Source: an uncultured Lachnospiraceae bacterium (GTDB lineage: Bacteria > Bacillota > Clostridia > Lachnospirales > Lachnospiraceae). From it: DNA of 10,978 bases. Shown here piece by piece: positions 1 through 7,021 of the stretch (position 1 is its first letter; each line of letters begins with the position of its first letter). The stretch lies in NCBI GenBank assembly GCA_902782625.1, contig CACZNZ010000051.1, forward strand, positions 1 through 10,978. The letters are read 5' to 3'. Position numbers and translations under genes: made by a program. The notes beneath the pieces were generated by a model. The model was not told where the DNA came from, did no database searches, and was given only the letters and a program-made list of their open reading frames with translations.

Positions 1-269
1 ATATGTCCATCCCGTATTTATCCTCGATCACCCCGGAATAAAGGGAGTCTCATCAGGCGGCCGCCGGCTTGCGGCTCCATAGGGTTCCAGCCTCCCCGCG
101 GTTCTCGCCGGGCCGCCGGCGGTTTCTTTCGTCAGCCGGCGGAAGTATCATGATCCCATCCGTGTTTCATCGCCCTGCCGGGTGCCACCCGGCATTTCAG
201 GAAGACTGTCTGCCGCTCGCCCTTCCGGGGTTATCGCGCATCTCCATTCGGCTGAGGCCTTCCGGTCCC

Positions 270-310
270 CACAGAGGAATGTACCTGATGAATGTCTATG
301 TGGTTGTCAA
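270..310. repeat. imperfect direct repeat, copy 1
   Basis: This stretch (CACAGAGGAATGTACC followed by TGATGAATG, ending GTTGTCAA at 303-310) recurs at 501-540 as CATAGAGAAATGTTTC, TGATGAATG, then GTTGTCAA. In the first 25 positions 21 match; the middle differs and contains a one-base gap; the last eight bases match exactly. The two copies start about 231 bases apart. On the minus strand each ends in TTGACAAC/TTGACAAA-like sequence, so they could be duplicated promoter or operator segments, or ends of a small mobile element. The function is unknown. Confidence 0.5.
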
Positions 311-318
311 TGTACTTT

Positions 319-341
319 GTAACCGGTTGAATGCCGGTTAC
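319..341. repeat. hairpin, 8-bp stem
   Basis: GTAACCGG (319-326) and CCGGTTAC (334-341) form a perfect 8-bp stem around a 7-nt loop. No T-run follows on either strand, so it is not a typical intrinsic terminator. It lies just right of repeat copy 1. Confidence 0.5.
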
Positions 342-385
342 AGGTAAATCTTACTGGGAAAAATATTCACGTAGGAGATCGCAAT

Positions 386-414
386 AGTATCACTGGTGAT
401 ACTGCGAGTATCAC
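386..414. repeat. AGTATCAC triple motif with palindrome
   Basis: AGTATCAC (386-393), its reverse complement GTGATACT (396-403), and AGTATCAC again (407-414). The first two make an 18-bp palindrome with a 2-nt centre; the third is a direct copy. The arrangement suggests a protein binding site with an extra half-site, or alternative hairpins in RNA. Which one cannot be told from sequence alone. Confidence 0.45.
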
Positions 415-500
415 CTGCCTTATAGGAAGCTATTGTTTACGGAAGTGAACCGCATATGGAAGAGGGATAGGAACTTTCATACGGCTAACTTATCCACGTC

Positions 501-540
501 CATAGAGAAATGTTTCTGATGAATGACTGCTAGTTGTCAA
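501..540. repeat. imperfect direct repeat, copy 2
   Basis: Second copy of the repeat at 270-310, in the same orientation, sharing the CTGATGAATG core (516-525) and the terminal GTTGTCAA (533-540). The 190 bases between the copies hold two small hairpins and no gene. Confidence 0.5.
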
Positions 541-550
541 ACATGCGCAT

Positions 551-613
551 AAAGATGGGATGGTTTGGCCATCTTTCCACGTCACAGCGGTTTTTCAGAG
601 AGAAAAAGCCGCT
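551..613. repeat. two consecutive hairpins
   Basis: The first hairpin is AAAGATGG (551-558) with CCATCTTT (569-576), an 8-bp stem and a 10-nt loop. The second pairs AGCGG plus TTTTTC (586-596) with GAAAAA plus GCCGCT (602-613), an 11-bp stem with one bulged base and the loop AGAGA. The second resembles a transcription terminator in strength but has no U-tract after it on either strand. Confidence 0.4.
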
Positions 614-888
614 TATTTACTTATAGGTTATGGGAGAGGTTATAAAAGAAACGAATTTTGAAAAACAGATTGAAAAACAGGGAATTGACATTTTTGAAAA
701 TATGTGCAAGTCGTACACGGCTTCGTAAGTGGCTTTATTTCCGAGGTGCCACTATACTTACCGCCGAATTTGTTCAGATTTGTCGTAAGCCATGTTTTGG
801 ACTGCCGTTGCCTGATGCCATCGGGTCGTAACACCTTATACACTTGCTGCCTTCGCTTGCTGGGGAGTGCCCCGGACCCTAGTTTAAT

Positions 889-907
889 CATCATCCAGAG
901 GATGATG
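889..907 (-). terminator. hairpin downstream of the six-gene operon, candidate terminator
   Basis: CATCATCC (889-896) and GGATGATG (900-907) form a perfect 8-bp stem with a 3-nt loop, 24 bases beyond the stop codon of the last operon gene. Between them a smaller GCGT/ACGC stem (913-925) also exists. No good U-run follows on the minus strand, so termination may be weak or factor-dependent. Confidence 0.35.
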
Positions 908-930
908 GCTGCGCGTATAAAACGCTAGTG

Positions 931-1227
931 TTATGAAAGGTTTTTTTTATGTAGGATTGTCCGTGCCATATTCATTAATTCGTCACTTATGGACTGCTCC
1001 ATTACTACATCGTTTACTTCAGGCAGTGCGGTTGTTAGTTTTTCTTTTACAAGCATTTCCAGTGTGAGGTCCGCGGAAGGACATCCGGAACAGGCACCGG
1101 TAAAGCGGATATGTGCAACACCTTCTGAATAATCCAGCAATGTCAGATTACCTCCATGTGCAAGCAGAGAAGGACGTACTTGTTCTTCCAATATTTGTTC
1201 AATTTTATCTTTCAGTTCTGCGTTCAT
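931..1227 (-). CDS. Nfu-type iron-sulfur cluster scaffold/carrier (NifU C-terminal domain)
   Basis: This 98-residue protein is a stand-alone NifU C-terminal (Nfu) domain, a family that holds a labile [4Fe-4S] cluster between subunits and passes it to target enzymes in the cytoplasm. Residues 1-25 contain the typical IEQILEEQVRPSLLAHGG opening, in which the HGG is characteristic, and the cluster ligands sit in GACSGCPSA (C46 and C49, a C-x2-C pair). The length is normal for the short form. The start is set by a strong GAGGAGG site 9 bases upstream of the ATG. It is the last gene of the minus-strand operon, 39 bases after the acyl ligase. No other Fe-S assembly gene is near, so it may serve an enzyme of this cluster, the obvious one being the divergently encoded [4Fe-4S] dehydratase; that link is inference. 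The family call is secure. Confidence 0.9.
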   Translation of the reverse strand: MNAELKDKIEQILEEQVRPSLLAHGGNLTLLDYSEGVAHIRFTGACSGCPSADLTLEMLVKEKLTTALPEVNDVVMEQSISDELMNMARTILHKKNLS

Positions 1228-1266
1228 ATAGATGGCCTCCTCTTTTTTTTATGGTATCGGTATTCT

Positions 1267-2769
1267 TTAAACTAATATAGCATTGTAATTGATTTTTTCG
1301 GAGCCGGTTCGCGGAATCTTCGGAAGAAAACGAATATGGAATACGGAATACCGAAGACTGGTCTGTTTTCTGAGAAAAGCAAGAGTTGCCTCTGTAAGCA
1401 GTTTTGTATTCTCGGAATCCGGGACCGGATCACAGATCAACGCAATATAGATCATATCATCTTTTCCGGCACATAAAAAGGATTCCGGGCGAGGTAAATG
1501 AAGGGAAGAGATTTCTTCTGCTGTAGATAATATGATGGATATATGAGAGTTCAGGAGCTCTTCCAGTTCGTCCAGACTGACACGCTTGCCGGAAACCTTT
1601 ACAAATCGTTTTTTTCTGCCGATGATATAATAATACCCATCCTTATCACAGTGGGCCAAATCTCCAGTATAGAGGATGCCTTTGTTTTCATCACCTTTTT
1701 GCAGATCATCAGCATTTTCGGCATATCCCAGAAAAACATTTTGACCGGAATAGATTAATTCGCCGTTTGGCTGATTTGCGCAGGTTTCTGAAGACTCTGC
1801 AAGCAGTGTAAAGGATCCTCCCGGAATAGCTTGACCAATGCTTCCCGGCTTTTTCAGACACATATCCGGAGGAAGATAGCTCATTCTTGCAGTAGCTTCT
1901 GTCTGACCATACATGATAAAGAAACGTATTCCTTTTGTATTTGCCCATTTTGCGTATTCAATCTGTAATTCTTTGGGCAGTTTTCCGCCAGCCTGTGTCA
2001 TGGTGGTCAGAGAAGGAAGTTCCATATCAAAAAAACCTATTCGTTTTAAAAGTGTGTAAGAATTCGGAACCCCGGCAAAAGAGGTTGCCTTAGCTGATCG
2101 AAAAAAATCCCAGAAGCGAATATCCAATATCCCATAGTCTGTTATCAGCAGAGAAGAACCTTTTAGTAGATGGCTGTTGATGACAGAAAGGCCGTACGTA
2201 TATTCCATAGGCAGTGATGTGATCGGGCGATCTTGTTCGGTTATTTCCAGATAAGTGGCGATCGATTCAGCGTTGCTCTGCAGATTTTTTCGGGAAAGGC
2301 GTACCAGCTTTGGACTGCCGGTACTACCGGAAGTGGAAAGAAGAAGAGCAAGATCAGAATGCAGTATAGGACTTTGCAGTCCGGTTGCAACAAGAGACCA
2401 CATAGAATTTGTCCACAGCATCTTTCCGCAGGACGATGAAGGATCCGTTCTTTCTGTTGGTAAAAGAATGGCTCCCGGTTGGTATCGTTTCATCAGAGAA
2501 TGCAGAGGTTCTTTTGCAATAGAGGAAGGGAGCAGAAGAGGCACACAGCCTTTTTGCAGGCATCCTAAATAGACTGTGATTGGAATGTAGTCGTTTTTAC
2601 AGAGCAGAAAAAGAAGTGAGCCGGCGGGAACACCCTGCAGAATGAGATCCTGCAGATCCCACATAGCGGAATAAGTCAGATGTTCTCCGTCTGAACACAA
2701 GAAAACTGTTTTGTCAGCAAACATCGGATTTCTGGAAAAAAACCAAGTTGGTACAGTTCCTTTTGACAT
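1267..2769 (-). CDS. AMP-forming acyl ligase (ANL superfamily)
   Basis: A 500-residue member of the acyl-CoA synthetase/adenylation-domain superfamily. It should activate a carboxylic acid with ATP to an acyl-AMP and pass it to a thiol, either CoA or a carrier protein. Visible motifs in order are STSGSTGSPK (145-154, phosphate-binding loop), YGQTEATARM (287-296), YTGD (367-370, ribose-binding Asp), GRKKRFVKVSGKRV (384-397, hinge and C-terminal subdomain), and PRTGSEK near the end, where K492 is the expected catalytic lysine. All key residues are present, so it looks active. It follows the LuxE-LuxC fusion by 13 bases and has its own AAAGGAG site 7 bases before the ATG. With an acyl carrier protein four genes earlier, it may be an acyl-ACP ligase rather than an acyl-CoA ligase. 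Substrate cannot be read from the sequence. Confidence 0.9.
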   Translation of the reverse strand: MSKGTVPTWFFSRNPMFADKTVFLCSDGEHLTYSAMWDLQDLILQGVPAGSLLFLLCKNDYIPITVYLGCLQKGCVPLLLPSSIAKEPLHSLMKRYQPGAILLPTERTDPSSSCGKMLWTNSMWSLVATGLQSPILHSDLALLLSTSGSTGSPKLVRLSRKNLQSNAESIATYLEITEQDRPITSLPMEYTYGLSVINSHLLKGSSLLITDYGILDIRFWDFFRSAKATSFAGVPNSYTLLKRIGFFDMELPSLTTMTQAGGKLPKELQIEYAKWANTKGIRFFIMYGQTEATARMSYLPPDMCLKKPGSIGQAIPGGSFTLLAESSETCANQPNGELIYSGQNVFLGYAENADDLQKGDENKGILYTGDLAHCDKDGYYYIIGRKKRFVKVSGKRVSLDELEELLNSHISIILSTAEEISSLHLPRPESFLCAGKDDMIYIALICDPVPDSENTKLLTEATLAFLRKQTSLRYSVFHIRFLPKIPRTGSEKINYNAILV

Positions 2770-2782
2770 CAGAGAACTCCTT

Positions 2783-5059
2783 TTACGTTACGATTGGCTG
2801 TGACAGTTTACAAATCAAGTCTTTGCCGTCCCAAACCGGGTCAAAGATTAGTGCTTCTCCCACTGATACCACCCGCAGAGCATCATATGTACGGGAACGC
2901 TGAAGAAGGCCTTGCATTTTATGCGGTTCAAATCCATAAACCGTTACGGTCTGCAGCTTATCACCCAGGTTGGCAGGAAGGAAAGCCAATGAAGACAGAA
3001 CCATTTCAAAAAACAGACCGCATCGTGCTTCCAGCATTTCCCATGGAACACAAGGAATAAGAGAAGGAGAGATGTCAATAGTCCATTGCGGCGGTAATTC
3101 TGCTGTCATTACCAGATTCCCTGCGTAGAAGCGTACAGAGAGACCAGGGATGTCCAAGGCCTGCCGCACCAGTAGACTATATTTTGACAGGATTGAATAG
3201 TCATCCGGATGGTAACGCTTCTGTACGATAGCAGCCAAAGTCTGCCACCAACGCCAACGGATGTTCTGTACATATTCTGGAGATTCACCTGTCCAGAAAA
3301 CAATTATTGGACTGGAACAGGCATTCTGGTCTGCATCATAGGTATCTTGGTAAAAACGGCAGCACAGCTGATACAGTTCTTCGTCAGTAAGAGAATCGAT
3401 GGATTCTGCAGACAGGATACATATAGAATAACGATCCGGAAACATCAGATCAAAACTGTCGGCCTTGGCTGGGATTCCATGCAGTTTCCGGACAGTTTTA
3501 TCTCCTCCCCATAATAGACGCGCATCAGCTGTTGCAGAAAGTTTGCGGAATATTCGATCGGAGCGCGGAAAGCGTATTATGGCTGTGCGACGATAAAGAT
3601 CAGCATAATTCGGCAGCTGTAACAGTGCATTGATTTTTTTGCAGAGAAGATCAGTAGCAGGATGGGGATATTCACTGATCCGGATGGTCACGGTACAGCC
3701 GGCCAACAAGACAACAGCCCAGTTATAGGCAAATAGGACAGGCATATTGGAGGGGGCTGAGATAAGTACATGGCCAATACCGCGTCTCTGTTCAGGATAT
3801 CGACTCTGCAGTTGTTCCAGATGGGCTCGTCGTAGCCAGAAGCCAAATTGAATAATATCCGGAAAAGCACGACATGAGGGATCATGCATCAGATCACTGG
3901 AAAGAGTTTCCAGACAGTTCAAGGTGTGTTCCTGAAAACTCTTATTAGTGCCTTCAGATTGCGTCATGCTTCCGGCCATGCAAATGATTTTTTGATCTTT
4001 TGACGAAATCGGGGCAGTAGCGGCAAAGAAAGTGTCACTGCAGCCGCGAATTTCAGCATGAGGTACACGACCATCAATGGCAAAATATCGTCCCTTCCTG
4101 CCACAGGGACAGTCGTCTTCGCCAAGGATACGTCCCTGATCTTCTGTCAGGATCCGATGGCCGGGATAAGAGGTTGGGAGAAGAGAAGAAACCGTAAGGA
4201 TTCCCTGTTCTCCCTGAAGACATTCTGAGAAATCTACTGGATGAAGCGCCTGAATGTCTGACCATTGACTGGTGTGCAAATGTCCATATTTGCATTCCAT
4301 AAAGATGCTTCCCAGCTGTTCGGCCATACCATAGTAATTGAAGACCTGTCGGATTCCGGCGGCCTGTTCCAGTTCAGATTTAAACTGTTCCGGAGAAACA
4401 GATAAGTCGGTCATCCTTTTCCAACCACCTCCATGGATCAATACAGAATGAGAAAAATCCGGATGAAGTCCGGCATTAAGAAGCGGAAGGGTGAAATATT
4501 GCCGGATCATATAGGTAAACCCGAAAAGAAGAGTTTTTTGTCCACGATGCTCTTCTGCAAAACGAAGTATCGTTTCTATGTCCAGAGTCAGATCTTCATG
4601 AAGTGCCCAGGTACGGGAAGAAGAAAAAAGTGCAAATCCTGCTATGCCGGCTCGGCGTGCACTGAAATCTGCGGTGGGAGAAATGGTTCTTCTGGTATCG
4701 ATGATCAGCATGGGAAGACGTTTGCCACCAAGAAAATCCTGTAGAATCAGATATAATACCTGCTGCTGGCTTTCTGCTGCTTCGGAATCCAGAAAAATGC
4801 GGGAAGGTTGTTGTCCGCTGGTTCCGGAAGAAATTACTTCCCGAACGATTGTGTTTTTTGGGACGCTGAACAACTCGTGATCCCGGAAGGCGGAGACAGG
4901 AAGAAGGGGTATGTCGGAAGAAAATGCCTTGCATAGATTTCGGTAGGGAATACAACCTTGTCGATGCTGTTCTGAAAGCGCAGACAGTTGGTTTTTGAAG
5001 CGCATTGTTTTTTCGGACTGCATTTGTGAAAACGGTTTGTCGTTATAAAGGGGTTTCAT
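2783..5059 (-). CDS. LuxE-LuxC fusion: acyl-protein synthetase plus acyl reductase
   Basis: One 758-residue protein carries both halves of a fatty acid reductase. Residues 1 to about 345 match LuxE-type acyl-protein synthetase: SSGTSGQQPSR (77-87, ATP loop), YGMAEQ (243-248), a CPCG pair (317-320) and the closing GR-x-PHAEIRGCSD (330-342), whose C340 is the likely acyl-accepting cysteine. From about 400 to the end it matches LuxC acyl-CoA reductase: SAPSNMP (434-440), LLWGGDKTVR (515-524) and DQNACSSP (577-584), with C581 the expected catalytic cysteine. In luminous bacteria LuxE activates the fatty acid and LuxC reduces it to aldehyde with NADPH as separate subunits. No lux luciferase genes are in view, so the aldehyde has another use here. 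The LuxC part is somewhat short. The ATG has AAGGA about 12 bases upstream, a long spacing, but no better start is visible. Confidence 0.85.
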   Translation of the reverse strand: MKPLYNDKPFSQMQSEKTMRFKNQLSALSEQHRQGCIPYRNLCKAFSSDIPLLPVSAFRDHELFSVPKNTIVREVISSGTSGQQPSRIFLDSEAAESQQQVLYLILQDFLGGKRLPMLIIDTRRTISPTADFSARRAGIAGFALFSSSRTWALHEDLTLDIETILRFAEEHRGQKTLLFGFTYMIRQYFTLPLLNAGLHPDFSHSVLIHGGGWKRMTDLSVSPEQFKSELEQAAGIRQVFNYYGMAEQLGSIFMECKYGHLHTSQWSDIQALHPVDFSECLQGEQGILTVSSLLPTSYPGHRILTEDQGRILGEDDCPCGRKGRYFAIDGRVPHAEIRGCSDTFFAATAPISSKDQKIICMAGSMTQSEGTNKSFQEHTLNCLETLSSDLMHDPSCRAFPDIIQFGFWLRRAHLEQLQSRYPEQRRGIGHVLISAPSNMPVLFAYNWAVVLLAGCTVTIRISEYPHPATDLLCKKINALLQLPNYADLYRRTAIIRFPRSDRIFRKLSATADARLLWGGDKTVRKLHGIPAKADSFDLMFPDRYSICILSAESIDSLTDEELYQLCCRFYQDTYDADQNACSSPIIVFWTGESPEYVQNIRWRWWQTLAAIVQKRYHPDDYSILSKYSLLVRQALDIPGLSVRFYAGNLVMTAELPPQWTIDISPSLIPCVPWEMLEARCGLFFEMVLSSLAFLPANLGDKLQTVTVYGFEPHKMQGLLQRSRTYDALRVVSVGEALIFDPVWDGKDLICKLSQPIVT

Positions 5060-5122
5060 AAATACGGGAATTCCTTCTTCTAAAAAAATGAAATATCAGG
5101 CATACAGTCTCACTGCATGTTT

Positions 5123-5764
5123 TTACAGTGATTTATTATGATACATATACGGGCTGCCATGCCCTGGGAAGAGAGTCATGCCAGGATGCAGAATTTTTTC
5201 AAACCAGGGTTCTGTTTTTTGGAGATAGTCAGTTTTGCTGCTACCCGGCAGATCGAGATTAACAGGCATATCAGGTAGAAAATAATCACCAGTAAAAAGG
5301 AATCGATTGTCCATCAGAATAGTAGAACTTCCCGGAGAATGCCCCGGACAAAGCTGCATATGAAAAACATGACCTTGCCATCTCAGATCTGTTTGTGTTT
5401 GAAAAACAACCTCGCATGGACGGCATATAAATGGATCATGTCTATCTTTGCAGACATTGCCCGTATAGGAATATGCCAGTAAATCATAAACAGGTGAGAG
5501 GTTTCCCCGGGCATCCCCTATACGGTAGCTACAGATATCTGAAGAAACAACAGGAGCACCGGTCATGCTGCGGATCTCTTCCAGCCCACTGATATGATCA
5601 ACATGCTCATGTGTGAGCAGGATCATATCCAGTGTCCAGGAGTGGGAAAGAAGCAGTTTTCTGGCTTTTTCTGCGTCGCCAGCATCGATCAAGAGGGCTG
5701 AGGATCCTTCTGCGATTAAATAACTATTACTTGTTGTTTCGTTTGAACACAAATGTATAATCAT
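5123..5764 (-). CDS. metallo-beta-lactamase-fold hydrolase
   Basis: A 213-residue protein of the glyoxalase II-like branch of the metallo-beta-lactamase fold. The metal ligands are all visible: THEHVDH (H52, H54, D56, H57), PGHSPGS (H142), TGD (D160, the bridging aspartate) and the final PGHGS (H202). It probably binds two zinc or iron ions and hydrolyses a thioester or ester in the cytoplasm; there is no signal peptide. The start is supported by GCGGAG 6 bases before the ATG. It sits 39 bases after the acyl carrier protein gene, and a perfect CTGCTG/CAGCAG hairpin lies in that gap (5781-5796). In this operon an acyl-thioester hydrolase releasing product from carrier protein or CoA is a sensible guess, but the fold covers many reactions and the substrate is not evident. 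Confidence 0.85.
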   Translation of the reverse strand: MIIHLCSNETTSNSYLIAEGSSALLIDAGDAEKARKLLLSHSWTLDMILLTHEHVDHISGLEEIRSMTGAPVVSSDICSYRIGDARGNLSPVYDLLAYSYTGNVCKDRHDPFICRPCEVVFQTQTDLRWQGHVFHMQLCPGHSPGSSTILMDNRFLFTGDYFLPDMPVNLDLPGSSKTDYLQKTEPWFEKILHPGMTLFPGHGSPYMYHNKSL

Positions 5765-5780
5765 GAATACTCCGCTCTTA

Positions 5781-5796
5781 CTGCTGCATCCAGCAG
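5781..5796 (-). repeat. intercistronic hairpin between the ACP and MBL genes
   Basis: CTGCTG (5781-5786) and CAGCAG (5791-5796) pair perfectly around a 4-nt loop, 16 bases before the ATG of the hydrolase gene. It may influence mRNA processing or relative expression; this is unproven, and a 6-bp stem may occur by chance. Confidence 0.3.
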
Positions 5797-5803
5797 ATTA
5801 AAG

Positions 5804-6040
5804 CTATAGGGCCACACCATATTCTGCAAGGATTTCCAAACCTTTTTCATAAGATGAAAACCGAAGAACATCGAGGTTTTCCATGCGGATATGGAAGGCT
5901 TCTTCCAGTTCGGCAATAATGTCCATGTGTGTCATGGAGTCCCAGGCGGTAATACCGTGATATTTCAATCCGGGCAGTTCTTCTTGGGTCACCTTCAGAT
6001 TTTGCATCATTATGTTATCGTATTTTTCTTTAGACGTCAT
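5804..6040 (-). CDS. acyl carrier protein
   Basis: A 78-residue acyl carrier protein. The four-helix pattern is clear, and the phosphopantetheine attachment site is WDSMTHMDIIAELEEAF with S35 as the modified serine. The motif has DSM rather than the DSL of housekeeping fatty-acid ACPs, and the preceding HGITAWDS resembles carrier proteins of specialised clusters (acyl ligase plus reductase) rather than AcpP. A phosphopantetheinyl transferase is not in the window. The ATG overlaps the end of the upstream MaoC gene by 11 bases, with an AAAGGAG site 7 bases upstream inside that gene, so the two are translationally coupled. It is likely the carrier for the acyl group activated by the ligase at 1267-2769 and reduced by the LuxE-LuxC fusion (inference from context). 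Confidence 0.88.
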   Translation of the reverse strand: MTSKEKYDNIMMQNLKVTQEELPGLKYHGITAWDSMTHMDIIAELEEAFHIRMENLDVLRFSSYEKGLEILAEYGVAL

Positions 6041-6749
6041 TTTTGCGCTCCTTTACAATGAAGAATCGTTTACTCATCAGTTCTGTAAATTGTCCGTGAA
6101 TCACTTCCGTTCCATCTGAATTTCTGCAGATGCCATTAAACGTTCCAACATAGGTACTGCCATGTTCTATGCAGGATGTAAATTTGATTTCCGCAGTGAT
6201 CGTATCTCCTGGGAATACCGGTGCTTTATAATGTATATGTTCTTCCAATAATACAGTGCCAGAACCGGGCAGTTCCGTTCCCAGAATGGCAGAAAACAAA
6301 GTGCCAACAAAAATACCATGCACAACAGGTCTGCGAAAGACGGTTAGATCGGCGATAGCAGGATCCAGATGAATGCCGTTCCTATCATGTGAGAGCTCGA
6401 CAAAAGAAAGCAGATCTTTTGTAGTAAAGGTGCGGCTTCGAGATACGCACATACCGATGGTAAGTTCTTTTTTTGACATATCCGTGTCTTGTTTTAATAT
6501 GGTACGAGAATGCTTTTTTACAAACAGGACATCTTTTGGAGAGGAAACCAACAACACTTTTCCGGCCCGCAGCATATCTATATGGACACAGCGGTTAGGA
6601 CATCCGCATATCACGATCCATACAGGGCAAAACAAAGCGGTATCATAAACCGGATGTATGTCCGGAAGATCGGATAATAATTCTGTGACGGCCTGTGCTC
6701 TGTCATATCGTGGGTTACAACCGCCACAGTATTTGATACCGAGGTTCAT
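6030..6749 (-). CDS. Cys-motif N-terminal domain fused to MaoC-like hydratase
   Basis: First gene of the minus-strand operon. I choose the ATG at 6749 (239 residues) over the one at 6776, because GGAGGCG lies 8 bases before the former and nothing useful precedes the latter. Residues from about 95 form a MaoC/(R)-enoyl-CoA hydratase hotdog domain. FVELSHDRNGIHLD (113-128) holds the catalytic Asp122 and His127 with Asn124, and HIHYKAPVFPGDTI is typical further on. The N-terminal 80 residues are a separate domain with YCGGCNPRYDR (C8, C11) and ICGCPNRC (C48, C50, C54), an array that could bind a metal or Fe-S cluster. I know similar cysteine-motif proteins occur in Clostridia but cannot name a function. 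Met91 begins the MaoC part, so an internal start is conceivable. The hydratase would add water to an enoyl-CoA or enoyl-ACP. Confidence 0.8.
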   Translation of the reverse strand: MNLGIKYCGGCNPRYDRAQAVTELLSDLPDIHPVYDTALFCPVWIVICGCPNRCVHIDMLRAGKVLLVSSPKDVLFVKKHSRTILKQDTDMSKKELTIGMCVSRSRTFTTKDLLSFVELSHDRNGIHLDPAIADLTVFRRPVVHGIFVGTLFSAILGTELPGSGTVLLEEHIHYKAPVFPGDTITAEIKFTSCIEHGSTYVGTFNGICRNSDGTEVIHGQFTELMSKRFFIVKERKNDV

Positions 6750-6832
6750 ACTGTATCGCCTCCATTCCTTTGCCATATGGGAGACAGATTTCAGATGCTG
6801 GGATTCCGAAGAGAAATCCCATTATTTTTATA

Positions 6833-6848
6833 TGCAAATATGATGCCA
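6833..6848 (-). promoter_or_regulatory. sigma-54 promoter of the minus-strand operon
   Basis: Read on the minus strand the element is TGGCAT-CATAT-TTGCA, with the invariant GG and GC spaced exactly as in -24/-12 promoters. Transcription would start near 6822, leaving a 73-base leader before the ATG at 6749. The same TGGCAT-N5-TTGC form occurs in the divergent dehydratase promoter. Confidence 0.72.
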
Positions 6849-6879
6849 GTAAAAAAATATAGCTAGTGGTCTGAAAGAA

Positions 6880-6897
6880 TGTGCACATGTGACAAAT
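6880..6897. promoter_or_regulatory. upstream activator site 1 (CACATGTG core)
   Basis: TGTGCACATGTGACAAAT contains a CACATGTG palindrome centred at 6887.5. Its last 15 bases recur exactly at 10803-10817 in front of another sigma-54 promoter. It lies about 65 bases upstream of the predicted minus-operon start and 135 upstream of the dehydratase start, both within the usual range for sigma-54 enhancers. The likely ligand is the Fis-type activator encoded at 8626-10692 (inference). Confidence 0.68.
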
Positions 6898-6919
6898 AGC
6901 TACACGATATGAGCGAAAA

Positions 6920-6932
6920 TGACACATGTGCA
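6920..6932. promoter_or_regulatory. upstream activator site 2, inverted copy
   Basis: TGACACATGTGCA is the reverse complement of site 1's TGCACATGTGACA at 12 of 13 positions. Its CACATGTG core is centred at 6926.5, 39 bases from site 1, about 97 bases upstream of the dehydratase start. The mirrored pair suits a shared enhancer for both divergent promoters. Confidence 0.66.
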
Positions 6933-6996
6933 AAGCTAATTCCGTATTGCAAGAGAATTAACTATAGATTATGATCATTTTTCCGGACTGAAAAAT

Positions 6997-7012
6997 TGGC
7001 ATAATTCTTGCT
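6997..7012 (+). promoter_or_regulatory. sigma-54 promoter of the dehydratase gene
   Basis: TGGCAT-AATTC-TTGCT, preceded by AAAAAT, has the -24 GG at 6998-6999 and the -12 GC at 7010-7011 with correct spacing. The predicted start is near 7023, giving a 111-base leader. Confidence 0.75.
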
Positions 7013-7021
7013 TAGAAAAAA

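Larger units (their letters stand above)
1..930. other. gene-free left region with GC-rich patch, repeats and hairpins
   Basis: No reading frame here resembles a protein I recognise. The frames open at 69-347 (plus), 704-928 (plus) and 640-894 (minus) give low-complexity or arginine-rich products without a domain, and I treat them as chance. About 60-270 is visibly richer in G and C (GGCGGCCGCCGG, GGGCCGCCGGCGG) than the rest of the window. From 270 on the sequence is AT-richer and contains an imperfect direct repeat and several short perfect hairpins, listed separately. This may be the decayed remains of a mobile element or an uncharacterised structured RNA region, but neither is shown. The left edge may also hold the end of a gene that lies mostly outside. 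Confidence 0.5.

Noticed and set aside
1-54. Minus-strand frame DSLYSGVIEDKYGMDI at the left edge, faintly like an IS66-type transposase segment
   Set aside because: Only 16 codons are visible and two stop codons (TGA TGA) directly precede it, so it cannot be supported.
69-347. 92-residue plus-strand open frame in the GC-rich patch
   Set aside because: Long only because GC-rich DNA has few stops; the product is Arg/Pro-rich without any domain.
701-721. GTGCAAGTCGTACACGGCTT-like sequence resembling one arm of group II intron domain V (minus strand)
   Set aside because: The second arm and the GAAA-type loop are missing and no intron-encoded protein is present.
640-928. Overlapping open frames of 84 (minus) and 74 (plus) residues
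   Set aside because: No recognisable domain and composition unlike the neighbouring genes; no convincing ribosome binding site was evident.
6750-6776. Upstream ATG at 6776 for the MaoC fusion gene
   Set aside because: No ribosome binding site precedes it, whereas GGAGGCG sits correctly before the ATG at 6749.
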